From positions 1-64,000 of the forward strand of contig JAUCBJ010008054.1 in NCBI GenBank assembly GCA_032718475.1: 64,000 nt of DNA, written 5' to 3'. The notes beneath the pieces are model-generated. The model was not told where the DNA came from. It saw only the letters and a list, made by a program, of their open reading frames with translations, and made no database searches. The position numbers and the translations under genes were made by a program. Origin of the DNA: Nemertoderma westbladi (lineage: Eukaryota; Xenacoelomorpha; Nemertodermatida; Nemertodermatidae). Shown here piece after piece: positions 33,258 to 43,532 of this stretch (positions are counted from its first letter, which is position 1; every line of letters begins with the position of its first letter).

Positions 33258-34594
33258 TTATTCTGGATCTGGTGACGAATCAACGGCAGCTTCGGGATCA
33301 GCATATAGCGGTACATCTAGCGGCGCATCAGCAGCTTCGGGATCAGCTTGTAACGGTACCACTGGTGGCGCATCGGGATCAGCTTGTAATGGTAACTCTA
33401 GCGGCGCATCAGCAGCTTCGGGATCAGCCTGTAGCGGTACCTCTGGTGGCGCATCACCAGCATCGGGACCCAAAACATCAGGAACTGGGGCGACCTGAAT
33501 TATCGGGACCAGTCGAGGTTGTAGAACATGAACCACAGGAACGAGAGGGGCGGCACGGCGATATTTCATGTTCTCAACATTAACGGGGTTGGATGGCTTC
33601 AACGTTGATATGTGAAGCTCATTCACAGCGCTGGTAGTAGCGTCCTCCTTCGATACTGCGCACTTGTACCAGCCCGTGACTGTCCAACCACTGCCATTAT
33701 TCACAGCTGCAGCAATGCCGCGGATGGATTGCCTTAACCCATCTTCGTCAATGAGGGAGGGTGGCAGATTCAGCGACTGAGATGAAACAAATAATTTAGT
33801 AAGACTCCAACTTACGTAAGCCATTCCAAAATCTATGATGTCGTTGTTAAAGCACCGCACTCGCAACGACAACGCCCATCCGCCAACTTACGTAAGCCAT
33901 TCCAAAATCTATGATGTTGTTGTTAAAGCACAGGCAATCGCAATGACAACGCCCATCCGCGTTCCTGTGGTTTTGTCACGCAAACACATTGACTGACGGG
34001 TCCCAGCTCCTCCCGCCTGTCACAGAGCCAACCGCCACACGTTGGCGACACCACGCGGCCGCAGTCCAACCTTAGATTCAAATTCCTCAAAAGGAATTGC
34101 TGAAATCCAACCTTCCCTTCCAAGGATAAGTGGAAGGGAGGAAGGAATAGCAGCCGCGGGTGTGGCGGGGAGGAGCGGGTAGAAGGTAACTACCACAGGG
34201 TTATCCATGTCGTTACCAAGGAACCTGGTTCCTTTATTGCAACGACTGAGCCGATTGTAAATTCTTTATACTTCAGAACTTTAGCTGATTCCCGCGAATT
34301 AGCCGATTCCCGCGAATTATCCGTAAACATAAAAAAGCACCTCGACTCAGCCAAATCTCCCATAACAAACATTCTATCATAAATGGGTTCCTTTATGGTC
34401 CTCTTTGTCCCGGAAATCTCGGGTTCCTTTATGGCCCTCTTCGTCCCGGAAATCTTAACAGTTTTGTATTTGTCTATTGCTGCTGACGGCCTGGTTAGAA
34501 TTGTAGCGAATAGTCTATTCCCTTCAGGAGAGAACTCAATATCGTTAGAATTCTCTTGCAACTGGGCTAGGGTTATAACTTCGATTTGCGCCAT
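33258..34594 (-). CDS. Predicted two-exon gene with repeated segments, family uncertain
   Basis: Exon 1 is 34594-34217, from an ATG to the donor CTTG|GTAACG. Exon 2 is 33776-33258, from an acceptor preceded by TTTGTTTCATCTCAG to a TAA. Both junctions fall between codons, so the phases agree, giving about 298 residues. Exon 1 has two in-frame duplications: ISGTKRAIKEP/ISGTKRTIKEP and NSRESA/NSRESA. Its pattern (RLFATILTRP, then KYKEFTIGSVVAIKEPG) is reminiscent of an OB-fold domain such as in single-strand DNA-binding proteins, a weak guess. Exon 2 ends in a proline/acid tail made of repeats of PLQADPEAADAPLE type. An 80-bp tandem duplication (33809-33961) lies in the intron next to exon 2. 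Splicing is inferred, not observed. Confidence 0.45.
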
Positions 34595-34614
34595 ATAAAA
34601 ATATTATTATTAAA

Positions 34615-35100
34615 ATATATAATCTATACACAACACCACCAGCGTAGTAAATTGTTGTGTGATTTTAAAAATATACAAAAAAAATATTAATAAAAGAAAT
34701 TATTAGTATTCAGAGTTATTTTATTAATTATTTGCTGAAGACAGTTCGGCAAGAGGTGGGACAGCGGGACATTTGAGAGAGTGTTACCTTGTTAAAAATT
34801 ATTTACATACCGGTACATTTAATGTTTTCATACAATGTATTTCAAATAGGTGAGGAGTTGAGGAAGTTCGACATTTCCTCTAGGCCCGGCTCTGCACCTT
34901 TCTTCTCCCGGGTGGAGAAGGCGATCTTCCTCAATTACAATTACACAAAGTGTATACTGTAGCATGAGATAAGTTTGCTCTCAGTGCATTTGATGATAAA
35001 CTTTATTGGGTTAATAAAAATCATTCGCTTCCCTGGGGTCACTATCAAACAAAGGTTGAAAAACCGATAAAAAAAAACAATATACCTATTTATCGGGAGC
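34615..35100. other. Divergent intergenic region
   Basis: This lies between the minus-strand two-exon gene and the plus-strand TBP-like ORF and would hold both promoters. It is AT-rich with no clear motif. AACAATATACC near 35077 is the closest A/T stretch to the ORF start. Confidence 0.4.
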
Positions 35101-35106
35101 CAAACA

Positions 35107-35661
35107 ATGAACTATCAGATAGTCAATAAGAATGTAAGTTGCCAGCAAGTGTCAGTGATTAATTTGAAAGAATTAAAAAATCAATTATCTGGTAAACACA
35201 TACTCAAACCAAATCAGTTTATATATAAGATATTTGGTGCCACATTATTAATATTTAAAAATGGTCGTATTACATTATTAGGTAATAAGTATAATTTCCA
35301 AAAAGTAAAAAAGCATATATTTGATAAAACTAGTATTAATTTGATTTTAAAATCTGTTAATTTATGTACTTATATTTTTAGTATTAAGTCTGTAGTCTAT
35401 AGGTTATTGATAAACAATACCGGGTTTTATGTTGTCTTTGATAATGTGCAACTTCAAGTTATATATGAACCTGAAATTTTTAATAATTGCAAAATAAGAA
35501 TAAATAATACCGTAGTCATTTGCTGCTTTCATACAGGTAAATGTACTTTAATGTGTTCACCTAGCAAATTTCACATTTATTACCCTATATTTAGTAAACT
35601 TGTTAATTATTTATTAATGTTTGGTGTTGTGACTTTAGGTGTAGAATATATTGGTGATTAG
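35107..35661 (+). CDS. Divergent TATA-binding-protein-fold protein
   Basis: An intact 184-residue intronless frame that appears to contain the two-fold repeat of TBP. Repeat 1 (residues about 33-75) reads KPNQF..., then ATLLIFKNGRITLLGNK, then a basic helix. Repeat 2 (about 83-170) has an IFSIK strand, YEPEIF at 120-125, and NNTVVICCFHTGKCTLMC followed by an aromatic-rich helix. In TBP each half has a strand pair ending I-F-x-S-G-K/R followed by a T/L-G-[AS]-K turn, and the second half has a Y-x-P-E-x-F motif before it; both are visible in order and at correct spacing. The protein is about the size of a bare TBP core but much more divergent than any cellular TBP. It is AT-rich. An origin from a DNA virus or a virus-like element is possible. 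Function is inferred only. Confidence 0.55.
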   Translation: MNYQIVNKNVSCQQVSVINLKELKNQLSGKHILKPNQFIYKIFGATLLIFKNGRITLLGNKYNFQKVKKHIFDKTSINLILKSVNLCTYIFSIKSVVYRLLINNTGFYVVFDNVQLQVIYEPEIFNNCKIRINNTVVICCFHTGKCTLMCSPSKFHIYYPIFSKLVNYLLMFGVVTLGVEYIGD

Positions 35662-35699
35662 AAGGTGAAAATTAAACATTATTATTTTTCAATCAATCT

Positions 35700-36200
35700 A
35701 TCGGTAGTTAGGGAAAACTAACCTCGTTTGAATAAGTATGACTCTCACTGGCTGACTGCGTGCCTAGCCGGCAGTAGCTGCGTGGCTGGCTGGCTGACTG
35801 GTTGGCTGATTGGCTGGCTGCGAGGCTGACTGCGTGCCGCGAGGCTGACTGCGTGCCGCGAGGCTGACTGCGTGACTAGCTGCGAGGGTGGCTGGGTGGC
35901 TGCGAGGTGGACCGCATCCTAGCAACATGGGTGACTGCGCGCACATCCGATTGTAACTGGCTCACGATATTGTATACAATGGTTTAGTTTGTTACTGCGG
36001 GTGCTGTTACATTAATACTGTGGTACCGGTACTGCGGTACAATGCTAATAAAAGGAAATCAACATGTTGTATCTGACTATACTATTACAACAACAACAAC
36101 GACAGTATCTGATTGTAACTTGCTCACGATATTGTATACAATGGCTTAGTTTGTTACTACAGGTACTGTTACCCCTGCTAACCAGACACGCTACACGCTA
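35700..36200. repeat. GCTG-rich tandem repeat and a dispersed repeat
   Basis: At about 35755-35930 a GC-rich array of GAGGCTGACTGCGTGCC and GGCTG units stands out. It is followed (35935-36130) by a sequence around TGTAACTGGCTCACGATATTG and ACAATGCTAATAAAAGGAAATC. This second part recurs at 41.73-41.88 kb, together with part of the GC-rich lead-in, and in partial form at 36112-36165 and 41430-41505. Confidence 0.7.
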
Positions 36201-37990
36201 TTATACCAAACGTTTGTTTATATGCTTGAATCATGTTGACATGTTTTTTTTCTAAACTTGTTTTAATCAACATGTTATTTTAACATCTAAATAACATAAT
36301 ATCCAATCATGTTATAATCAAACATTTGTTGATCACGTTTTTATGATACCTAAATGTAACATGTTTTATCATGTAATTATTTAACATTTGTTTTACACGT
36401 TATTGTGTAACATAAATCATACATGTTTATTCCAGCTGTTTGTTAAATGCTACTTTGTCGTGTTGAACAAACATCCTGCACATCATTGCCAATATGTCTT
36501 AAGGCTGTTTGAATAAACCGCCTAAAATTTACCGCCAAATTCGTTTATAGGCCTATAAATCATGCAGCAGTGCATGCAGTACTGCAGTACATCAGTCAGT
36601 CAGTAGACACTCCACTGCCTGCCCCAGCCTACCAGCACCCACTCAGCCACATTCTGAGAGCTTGACAGTAGTGCTGCAGGTAGGCAGTGTGTAGGCCAGC
36701 TGTTTACTGGTTTAAGTGCTGCAATAGGGTTGACCATACTCTGACAGTCTGATACTGCCATATGTTTGTTTACTGCCGTATGCCTATATTAACTGTTTAA
36801 GTTATTTTTAATTAAGCTTCATACTGCCTGACTGTCATATAAACTGATAAATCTTTTTATATTATACATTCAGACATTATATGTTATATAGGCCTACATA
36901 ACATATATAATACATAATACTGTAATATATGTCATATACATTATATATTATTTATGTACATTATATAGGCCTAGCAGCCTAGCCTAATTGTATTGTAATA
37001 CCAGAATACAGTAATATGTCTGTATGTAATGCAGTCAGGCAGTGCAGTGCCAGTAATTCGATGACGACGACAGTTTAGATTGGGCTCTGTCTTCCTGGCG
37101 CTGGTTGGTCGAAACAACAGGCAAGCGGCAAGGGCTGCACTGGCAGACTGGCTGACTGGAAAAATATTATGGCCTCCTCGAAATGCCGGCCTACTACCGG
37201 TACAGTGGTACGTTGGAAAGAATTTTCGAATCCAGATCTTCTGTCAACTCCACATTTAATGCGAAGGTTCTTCACTTAACAGGTTTGTATTGAACTTGAA
37301 TAGGCTTCTTACACATCGTTATTTCAGTGATTCAAGTGATTAAAATCCTAATCCTGTAATCTATTTGGATCAAATAGAGGGAAAAAGTGCCGGCGGTCGG
37401 AAGTAAATTACACATGCCAGCATGCGGTCCCAGGCAGCCAGCTAAAGATACGCATCAGATTCTGGCGATGAGGTTATTATTTTACTTACTACTACTGTAC
37501 TAGGCATTGCTGTTAGGTTAGGCCAACTTGGTACTTTGGGCCGTTTATAAATCGTCAGATCGTGCATATGCTTAAACTGTAATTTAAAATAAAACATGCC
37601 TTACTCTGGCTATCTATGGTAGGTAAGTAAATGTTTGCTTTATTTTTTACTCATTTCCTCTTTATAAACCAGTCCCCAGTGCAGTGGTAATGTGAAACAG
37701 TCTGTGATGGGTTGTGGTGACTTGTGCACGTTGATCTAATTGCTCCAATGCTATATGTATATATATTATTATCATTTTAGGTGGAATATATGAGCGACAA
37801 TGAATCCAATCATGTTTCCAATACGATACTCACACTGATTACCCAGACAACTAACAATACGTTGATCATTGATACTCAGAGGTGAGTTGTGATACCGCCT
37901 CTCCCTCTATCTACAACCTAACCCTATTCTAAGACAACACTAAACTCTAGACTTACCTAACCAAACCCTTTCACCAAGCTACCACTATAT
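36201..37990. other. Non-coding stretch rich in AACATG and short palindromes
   Basis: Between 36230 and 36480 the word AACATG or its complement recurs about every 30-40 bases, as in 41.1-41.4 kb where AAACGTTT words recur. The rest (36.5-38.0 kb) shows CAGTAC/CTGCAG microrepeats and no recognised gene. The minus-strand frame at 37075-37275 has no recognisable motif. Confidence 0.4.
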
Positions 37991-38094
37991 ATCCCATGGC
38001 GATATTTTCTCGAAATATTTTCCAGTCTCGATGTTTTATATATCGAGACGCTTTTTTATACTTTTGGAAGCAGAGACAGAAGTTGGGCGAGACA

Positions 38095-39645
38095 GAAGTC
38101 ACAGCCACTCAAAGCTATGTTACAACCACTCAATGCTATGTCACAGTCACTCAACGCTATCTCACAGGCGCTCAATGCCATGTCACAGCCAATCAACGCT
38201 AGCCACCCAACGCTATGTCACAGCCAATCAACGCTATGTCACAGCCACTCAATGCTATGCCACAGCCACCCAACGCTATGTCACAGTCACCCAACGCTAT
38301 GTCACAGCCAATCAACGCTAGCCACCCAACGCTATGTCACAGCCACTCAAAGCTATGTCACAGCCACTCAACGCTATGTCACAGCCAATCAACGCTATGT
38401 CACAGCCACTCAATGCTATGCCACATCCACCCAACGCTATGTCACAGCCGCTCAATGCTATGTCACAGCCACTCAACGCTATGTCACAGCCAATCAACGC
38501 TAGCCACCCAACGCTATGTCACATCCAATCAACGCTATGCCACAGCCACTCAATGATATGTCACAGCCGCTCAATGCTTTGTCACAGCCACTCAAAGCTA
38601 TGTCACAGCCACTCAACGCTATGTCACAGCCAATCAACGCTATGTCACAGCCACTCAATGCTATGCCACAGCCACCCAACGCTATGTCACAGCCGCTCAA
38701 TGCTATGTCACAGCCGCTCAATGCTTTGTCACAGCCACTCAAAGCTATGTCACAGCCACTCAACGCTATGTCACAGTTACTCAACGCTATGTCACAGCCA
38801 CTCAACGCTATGTCACAGCCAATCAACGCTAGCCACCCAACGCTATGTCACAGCCAATCAACGCTATGTCACAGCCACTCAATGATATGTCACAGCCGCT
38901 CAATGCTTTGTCACAGCCACTCAAAGCTATGTCACAGCCAAGCCACTCAACGCTATGTCACAGCCAATCAATGCTATGTCACAGCCACTCAATGCTATGC
39001 CACAGCCACCCAACGCTATGTCACAGCCGCTCAATGCTATGTCACAGCCACTCAACGCTATGTCACAGCCAATCAACGCTAGCCACCCAACGCTATGTCA
39101 CAGCCAATCAACGCTATGTCACAGCCACTCAATGATATGTCACAGCCGCTCAATGCTTTGTCACAGCCACTCAAAGCTATGTCACAGCCACTCAAAGCTA
39201 TGTCACAGCCACTCAACGCTATGTCACAGCCAATCAACGCTATGTCACACCACTCAATGCTATGCCACAGCCACCCAACGCTACGTCACAGCCGCTCAAT
39301 GCTATGTCACAGCCGCTCAATGCGTCACAACCGCTCAATGCTTTGTCACAGCCACTCAAAGCTATGTCACAGCCACTCAACGCTATGTCACAGTTACTCA
39401 ACGCTATGTCACAGCCACTCAACGCTATGTCACAGCCAATCAACGCTAGCCACCCAACGCTATGTCACAGCTAATCAACGCTATGCCACAGCCACTCAAT
39501 GCTATGCCACAGCCACCCAACGCTATGTCACAGTCACCCAACGCTGGCCACCCATCGCTGGCCACCCAACGCTGTGTCACAGTCACCCAACGCTGGCCAC
39601 CCATCGCTGGCCACCCAACGCTATGTCACAGCGACAGCCACTCAA
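38095..39645. repeat. 21-bp satellite array, roughly 70 copies
   Basis: The unit is close to TATGTCACAGCCACTCAACGC with CACTC/AATC/ACCC variants. Because 21 is a multiple of three, all three plus-strand frames stay open for long stretches and encode heptapeptide repeats such as SQPLNAM; the minus strand gives ALSGCDI. Several blocks are duplicated at a higher order (a block of about 300 bp ending ATCAACGCTAGCCACCC recurs). Nothing marks a real gene: no splice sites, no flanking domain and no frame preference. It is treated as a satellite. Confidence 0.9.
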
Positions 39646-39819
39646 CAATTCCCCATTTATTTTTATTTAGGTTTACATCTAGTAGATAATTTATTGTAGA
39701 TGATGAAGTCTTAGTCTAATATAATCGTAGTCCGAGCCTTATATTTTTTTAACACATAAATAAATTAATTTTCCAGATCCAAGATACGGGAAAGTTATTC
39801 CACTTTGCTAGCAACGGAT

Positions 39820-40318
39820 ATCCTTGGTGGAACGGACTCCGGATTCAATGATATCGACGGATCCTTGGCGGAACGGACCTCCGGATTCAGTGATATCGAC
39901 GGATCCTTGACGGAACGGACTCCGGATTCAGTGATATCGACGGATCCTTGGCGGAACGGACTCCGGATTCAGTGATATCGACGGATCCTTGGCGGAACGG
40001 ACTCTGGATTCAGTGATATCGACGGATCCTTGGTGGAATGGACTCCAGATTCAGTGATATCGACAGATCCTTGGCGGAACGGACTCCGGATTCAGTGATA
40101 TCGACAGATCCTTGGCGGAACGGACTCCGGATTCAGTGATATCGACGGATCCTTGGCGGAACGGACTCCGGATTCAGTGATATCGACGGATCCTTGGCGG
40201 AACGGACTCCGGATTCAGTGATATCGACGGATCCTTGGCGGAACGGACTCCGGATTCAGTGATATCGACAGATCCTTGGCGGAACGGACTCCGGATTCAG
40301 TGATATCGATGCGGCTGA
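39820..40318. repeat. 41-bp satellite array, about 12 copies
   Basis: The unit is GATATCGACGGATCCTTGGC followed by GGAACGGACTCCGGATTCAGT, highly uniform across copies, with EcoRV (GATATC) and BamHI (GGATCC) words in most. It sits 130 bp to the right of the 21-bp array but shares no sequence with it. No coding role is seen. Confidence 0.9.
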
Positions 40319-40319
40319 A

Positions 40320-41425
40320 ACTGAATGATCAATGTAACTGAAAACTCCCCGTGACGTCCCAACATTATAACAGATGATTTCTCTCAAAAATAAAACTGTA
40401 ACCTAATCTATTGTGCTTAGTTTATTGTTTTGGTTAAAATAATGTGCCACTGTAACCTGCTCCTTTCCCTAAATTGAGAATTTAACATTGAGGCGGGATA
40501 TTAATTCGCCAAGATGAGATTTGCGTCCAGTTACCCCCCTTGTCTCCAATTTTGGAACATTGAAGTGAACAGGGAAATTTTTGCAACTATTTATTATATT
40601 TCAATATTGGATAATAATTTCCTTTGTGCTCTGATGGATAGCCCATACAATTTTAGGAAAAGTCACAGAATCTCGGTTTTCACAACATATCTGTTTCAGA
40701 GATACCGATTAATTTCAAAAAAATTTAAATGACCCTCACCCACCCACCCCCCCCCCCCCCCCCCAGGCCAAATAGCGTTAAAGAAGGCTGCGGTTGGTCT
40801 ATATTATTACAGTTCAAATGGAATTCTGTTTCACTTTTGTATATTATATGTATACTGTATTACAGTACAATTTTACTTAAAGTTTGTGCAATGCAGTTCA
40901 TTTGTTTAATAGGTGTTGTTGTTATTGTGAACAATAACACTAGTTTTTAGGTGGTTAAGTTGTGCTGTACTGGCTACTACTACCTTGTGCTTAATAATAT
41001 TCATGTTTTACACATAAATTATCTTCTTAATTCGAACAATTGCATACCATGGGAACAATCCGGTGGTCGAATCAATGGATGACCAAATTAGTGTAGAGAA
41101 TAACGATTTACAACGTTTAAAACAAACGTTTTCTTTGCATTAAAAAAACGTATATTTCCAAGCAATTTCGAAAGAACCGACGCATGATTCACGTTAGTTA
41201 CACATGCTAGACACACGTTTAATTCAAACGTCATAAAGAACCGGCGATTGGGTAACGTTTGTTTCATGCTATTTACACGTTTACTTCTAAACGTTTATTA
41301 CATGCCACCCGCTTGGACAAAATAACATGAAAATTACCTATTTCTGGACGTGTCGCAAATGTTTTTTCAAACGTTTGCCATGTTCAATAAAAATGTGATA
41401 TAAACATTAAAATAACATGCAATTG
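40320..41425. other. Non-coding stretch with AAACGTTT repeats
   Basis: A C-run lies at 40740-40765. Between 41100 and 41400 AACGTTT/AAACGT words recur at about 40-base spacing, mirroring the AACATG-rich stretch at 36.2-36.5 kb. No gene is recognised. Confidence 0.4.
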
Positions 41426-42330
41426 TTATCAGGGACATTAATACTGCGGTACCGGTACTGCAGTACAACAACAGCGACAGTACAGCAGTACTGTATTGTT
41501 TGGGTAGGTGATCTAATCCCTATATGTGAGAGCCACGCGTACCTTCTAGGTTATGACAGCAGTATGCTAATCAAGGTTCGGGTAGACAGCAGTATCCTTA
41601 TAGGTGAAAAAAAACAAATGCTATTGCATCAAATTACTGCTGTACTGATAAAGTAGATGACAGTTGTGGATAGGAGCTGCGAGGGTAGCTGTGAGGTTGA
41701 CCGCTTCCCCGCAGTGTGGCTGACTGCGTACACATCTGATTGTAACTGGCTCACGATATTGTATACATTGGCTTAGTTTGTTACTGCAGGTACTGTTACA
41801 TTAATACTGTAGTACTGGTACTGCAGTACAATGCTAATCAAAGGAAATCAGTATGCTGTATCTGACTATGCTGTTACAACAACAACGACAGTACTGCAGT
41901 ACTGTATTGTTTGGGTAGGTGATCTAATCCCTGTATGTGAGACCCCTGCGTGTAATCCGGATCATGACAGCAGTATGCTATTGCTTCAGATTACTGCTGT
42001 ACTGATACCAGTAGACTGTGACTACAGTGTTGGAAGAGTAAAACACTACCGGTACTGATAAAGCGGATGACAGTTGTGGTTAGGCCTATAATAAATTATT
42101 GAATTTATCAGTACCGGTACCAACAGGTTAACACTACATCCTATACAGTTTATGTTGCATTTCTGACTAATATTACTAGTCAACTACTGTATGTGTTATT
42201 AGTTTGCGATGTATAGGATGTTTCGCAATACCAGTACATCTATATTATAATGATATCGAGAATACTTACTGTACATGTTACGTCTACTTCATATTGTTAA
42301 ATGTGTATGGTTAACCTAGCGCAATTGACT
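41426..42330. repeat. Dispersed repeat copies rich in CTGCAGTAC and ACCGGTAC
   Basis: Two partial copies (41430-41660 and 41725-42085) share GACAGTAC-GCAGTACTGTATTG, GTTTGGGTAGGTGATCTAATCCCTand the TGACAGCAGTATGCTA segment. The second also matches 35.93-36.13 kb. No gene is recognised. Confidence 0.65.
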
Positions 42331-42449
42331 CTTTTTTAGAGAACTTGTTGTAAAAAAATTATATTTTATTATATTTTTATATTAACATCAAGATCATCAC
42401 CAAAATAAAATTATATTATATCCCATCACATTACAAGCTTACAGTAAAC

Positions 42450-43046
42450 CTACAGTACATCTTCCACCGCAGTTATTTCTTTCTGTTTATCATCATCAGT
42501 CGCAGTTAAACGCTTTCTCATGAAAAAGTGTAGCATCTCATACCCCCCAACGCGTTTTGCTGAGCAGTATCGCAGACAGTTATCCCTTATGTTTAAGTGG
42601 AACGCACATTTATTTTCCACTGTAGTAAATTGATCGTGGAAGCGACAGGGGGTTAAATAATCATGATATTGCTTATATATTCCCAATTTCTCCACCGAAT
42701 TTGGCGCGAGAACATCGAGTTGGGTGTTTAATATTGCCCGCTTCATCAACCCAAATACATGTATATTTTTTTTATATTTTAAATGTCTCTTCATGTATTT
42801 TTTAAAGTCATCTTGCGAAATGTCACCGTAATCCCAAGGTAAATGCGAAGTCATGTCTCGTAAATTGTTTACGTGAGCTACATCTAAAGCTGATAACTTA
42901 ATATTAGGTGGGCCTTTAATTAAAAACGTCTTTACATTAGTTTTGGTGTAATTAGAATCGAATATAGCAAATTCTTTAAATACTACCGGATACTCTTTAT
43001 TGTCTATCTTATAATATTGAAAATCAACAAAAATAATATTATCCAT
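42450..43046 (-). CDS. DFQ-motif protein of Polinton-like fragment A
   Basis: An intact 198-residue frame. It begins with a strand ending IFVDFQYYK (residues 4-12), then VFKEFAIFD, then a FLIKGPP turn. A central segment holds TSHLPWDYGDI. The C-terminal half is rich in Cys/His (TPCRFHDQF, ENKCAFHLNIRDNCLRYC). The layout of a buried D-F-Q strand followed by K-E-x-A/S-I/V is like a family found in many invertebrate genomes and may be a degenerate DEDD exonuclease fold; this is a recollection of the pattern, not a search result. It starts 31 bp after the protease stop. A truncated relative occupies the same place in fragment B. Confidence 0.6.
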   Translation of the reverse strand: MDNIIFVDFQYYKIDNKEYPVVFKEFAIFDSNYTKTNVKTFLIKGPPNIKLSALDVAHVNNLRDMTSHLPWDYGDISQDDFKKYMKRHLKYKKNIHVFGLMKRAILNTQLDVLAPNSVEKLGIYKQYHDYLTPCRFHDQFTTVENKCAFHLNIRDNCLRYCSAKRVGGYEMLHFFMRKRLTATDDDKQKEITAVEDVL

Positions 43047-43077
43047 TTTATCTGATAAACAAAAGCTAAATGATTAA

Positions 43078-43530
43078 TTACAACGCTTGTTGGTTTATTT
43101 TATAATAATTAACAAGCCATTTATATAATATTATTTCATTTATTTCCACATTATTTGTAAACGCACTCATTGGATAGTTTGTGTGAATTCGATTTACCAA
43201 GTAATAAAGACAGTATAGGCCGCATGTGGTCCTCCTTGGGTCTTGAAATTGTTTGCGAGTAGTACGCCATCTTGCGGAATTTTTCTCAAGCCATTTTTCG
43301 ATGCATCTGTTTGGATATTTTGATCCGAATGAATCAAATAATTCAGCCTCATTATCTCGTATATATATTGCGATCCAATGAATCCCGGGCAGATGCTCTT
43401 TATCGGTATTTACTATTAACCCATAATCTCTTCGCTTATTATTATCTAATTTAGGTAATTTATTAGCTGGAAACACACCCAAATAGTGACCACCCACTGG
43501 AAACATATCAAGGTCCTCTGTAGATAACAT
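43078..43530 (-). CDS. Adenain-type cysteine protease (Polinton PRO), fragment A
   Basis: An intact 150-residue frame that matches the capsid-maturation protease of Polintons/Mavericks and adenoviruses (peptidase family C5). The expected catalytic residues are present in order: His51 in PGIHW, Asp66 in ELFDSFG, Gln96, and Cys103 in TTCGLYC. In related systems the enzyme cleaves capsid and core precursor proteins during virion assembly. The ATG lies 2 bp beyond the capsid-gene stop, so the genes are tightly packed on one strand. The length is slightly short of the usual 180-200. By sequence it is potentially active, though the neighbouring penton-like genes are broken. Confidence 0.85.
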   Translation of the reverse strand: MLSTEDLDMFPVGGHYLGVFPANKLPKLDNNKRRDYGLIVNTDKEHLPGIHWIAIYIRDNEAELFDSFGSKYPNRCIEKWLEKNSARWRTTRKQFQDPRRTTCGLYCLYYLVNRIHTNYPMSAFTNNVEINEIILYKWLVNYYKINQQAL

Positions 43531-43532
43531 AC

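Noticed and set aside
38117-39670. Repetitive protein genes on both strands of the 21-bp array
   Set aside because: The frames exist only because the unit is 21 bp and lacks stops. All three frames are open in turn and no unique flanking coding sequence or splice site joins them.
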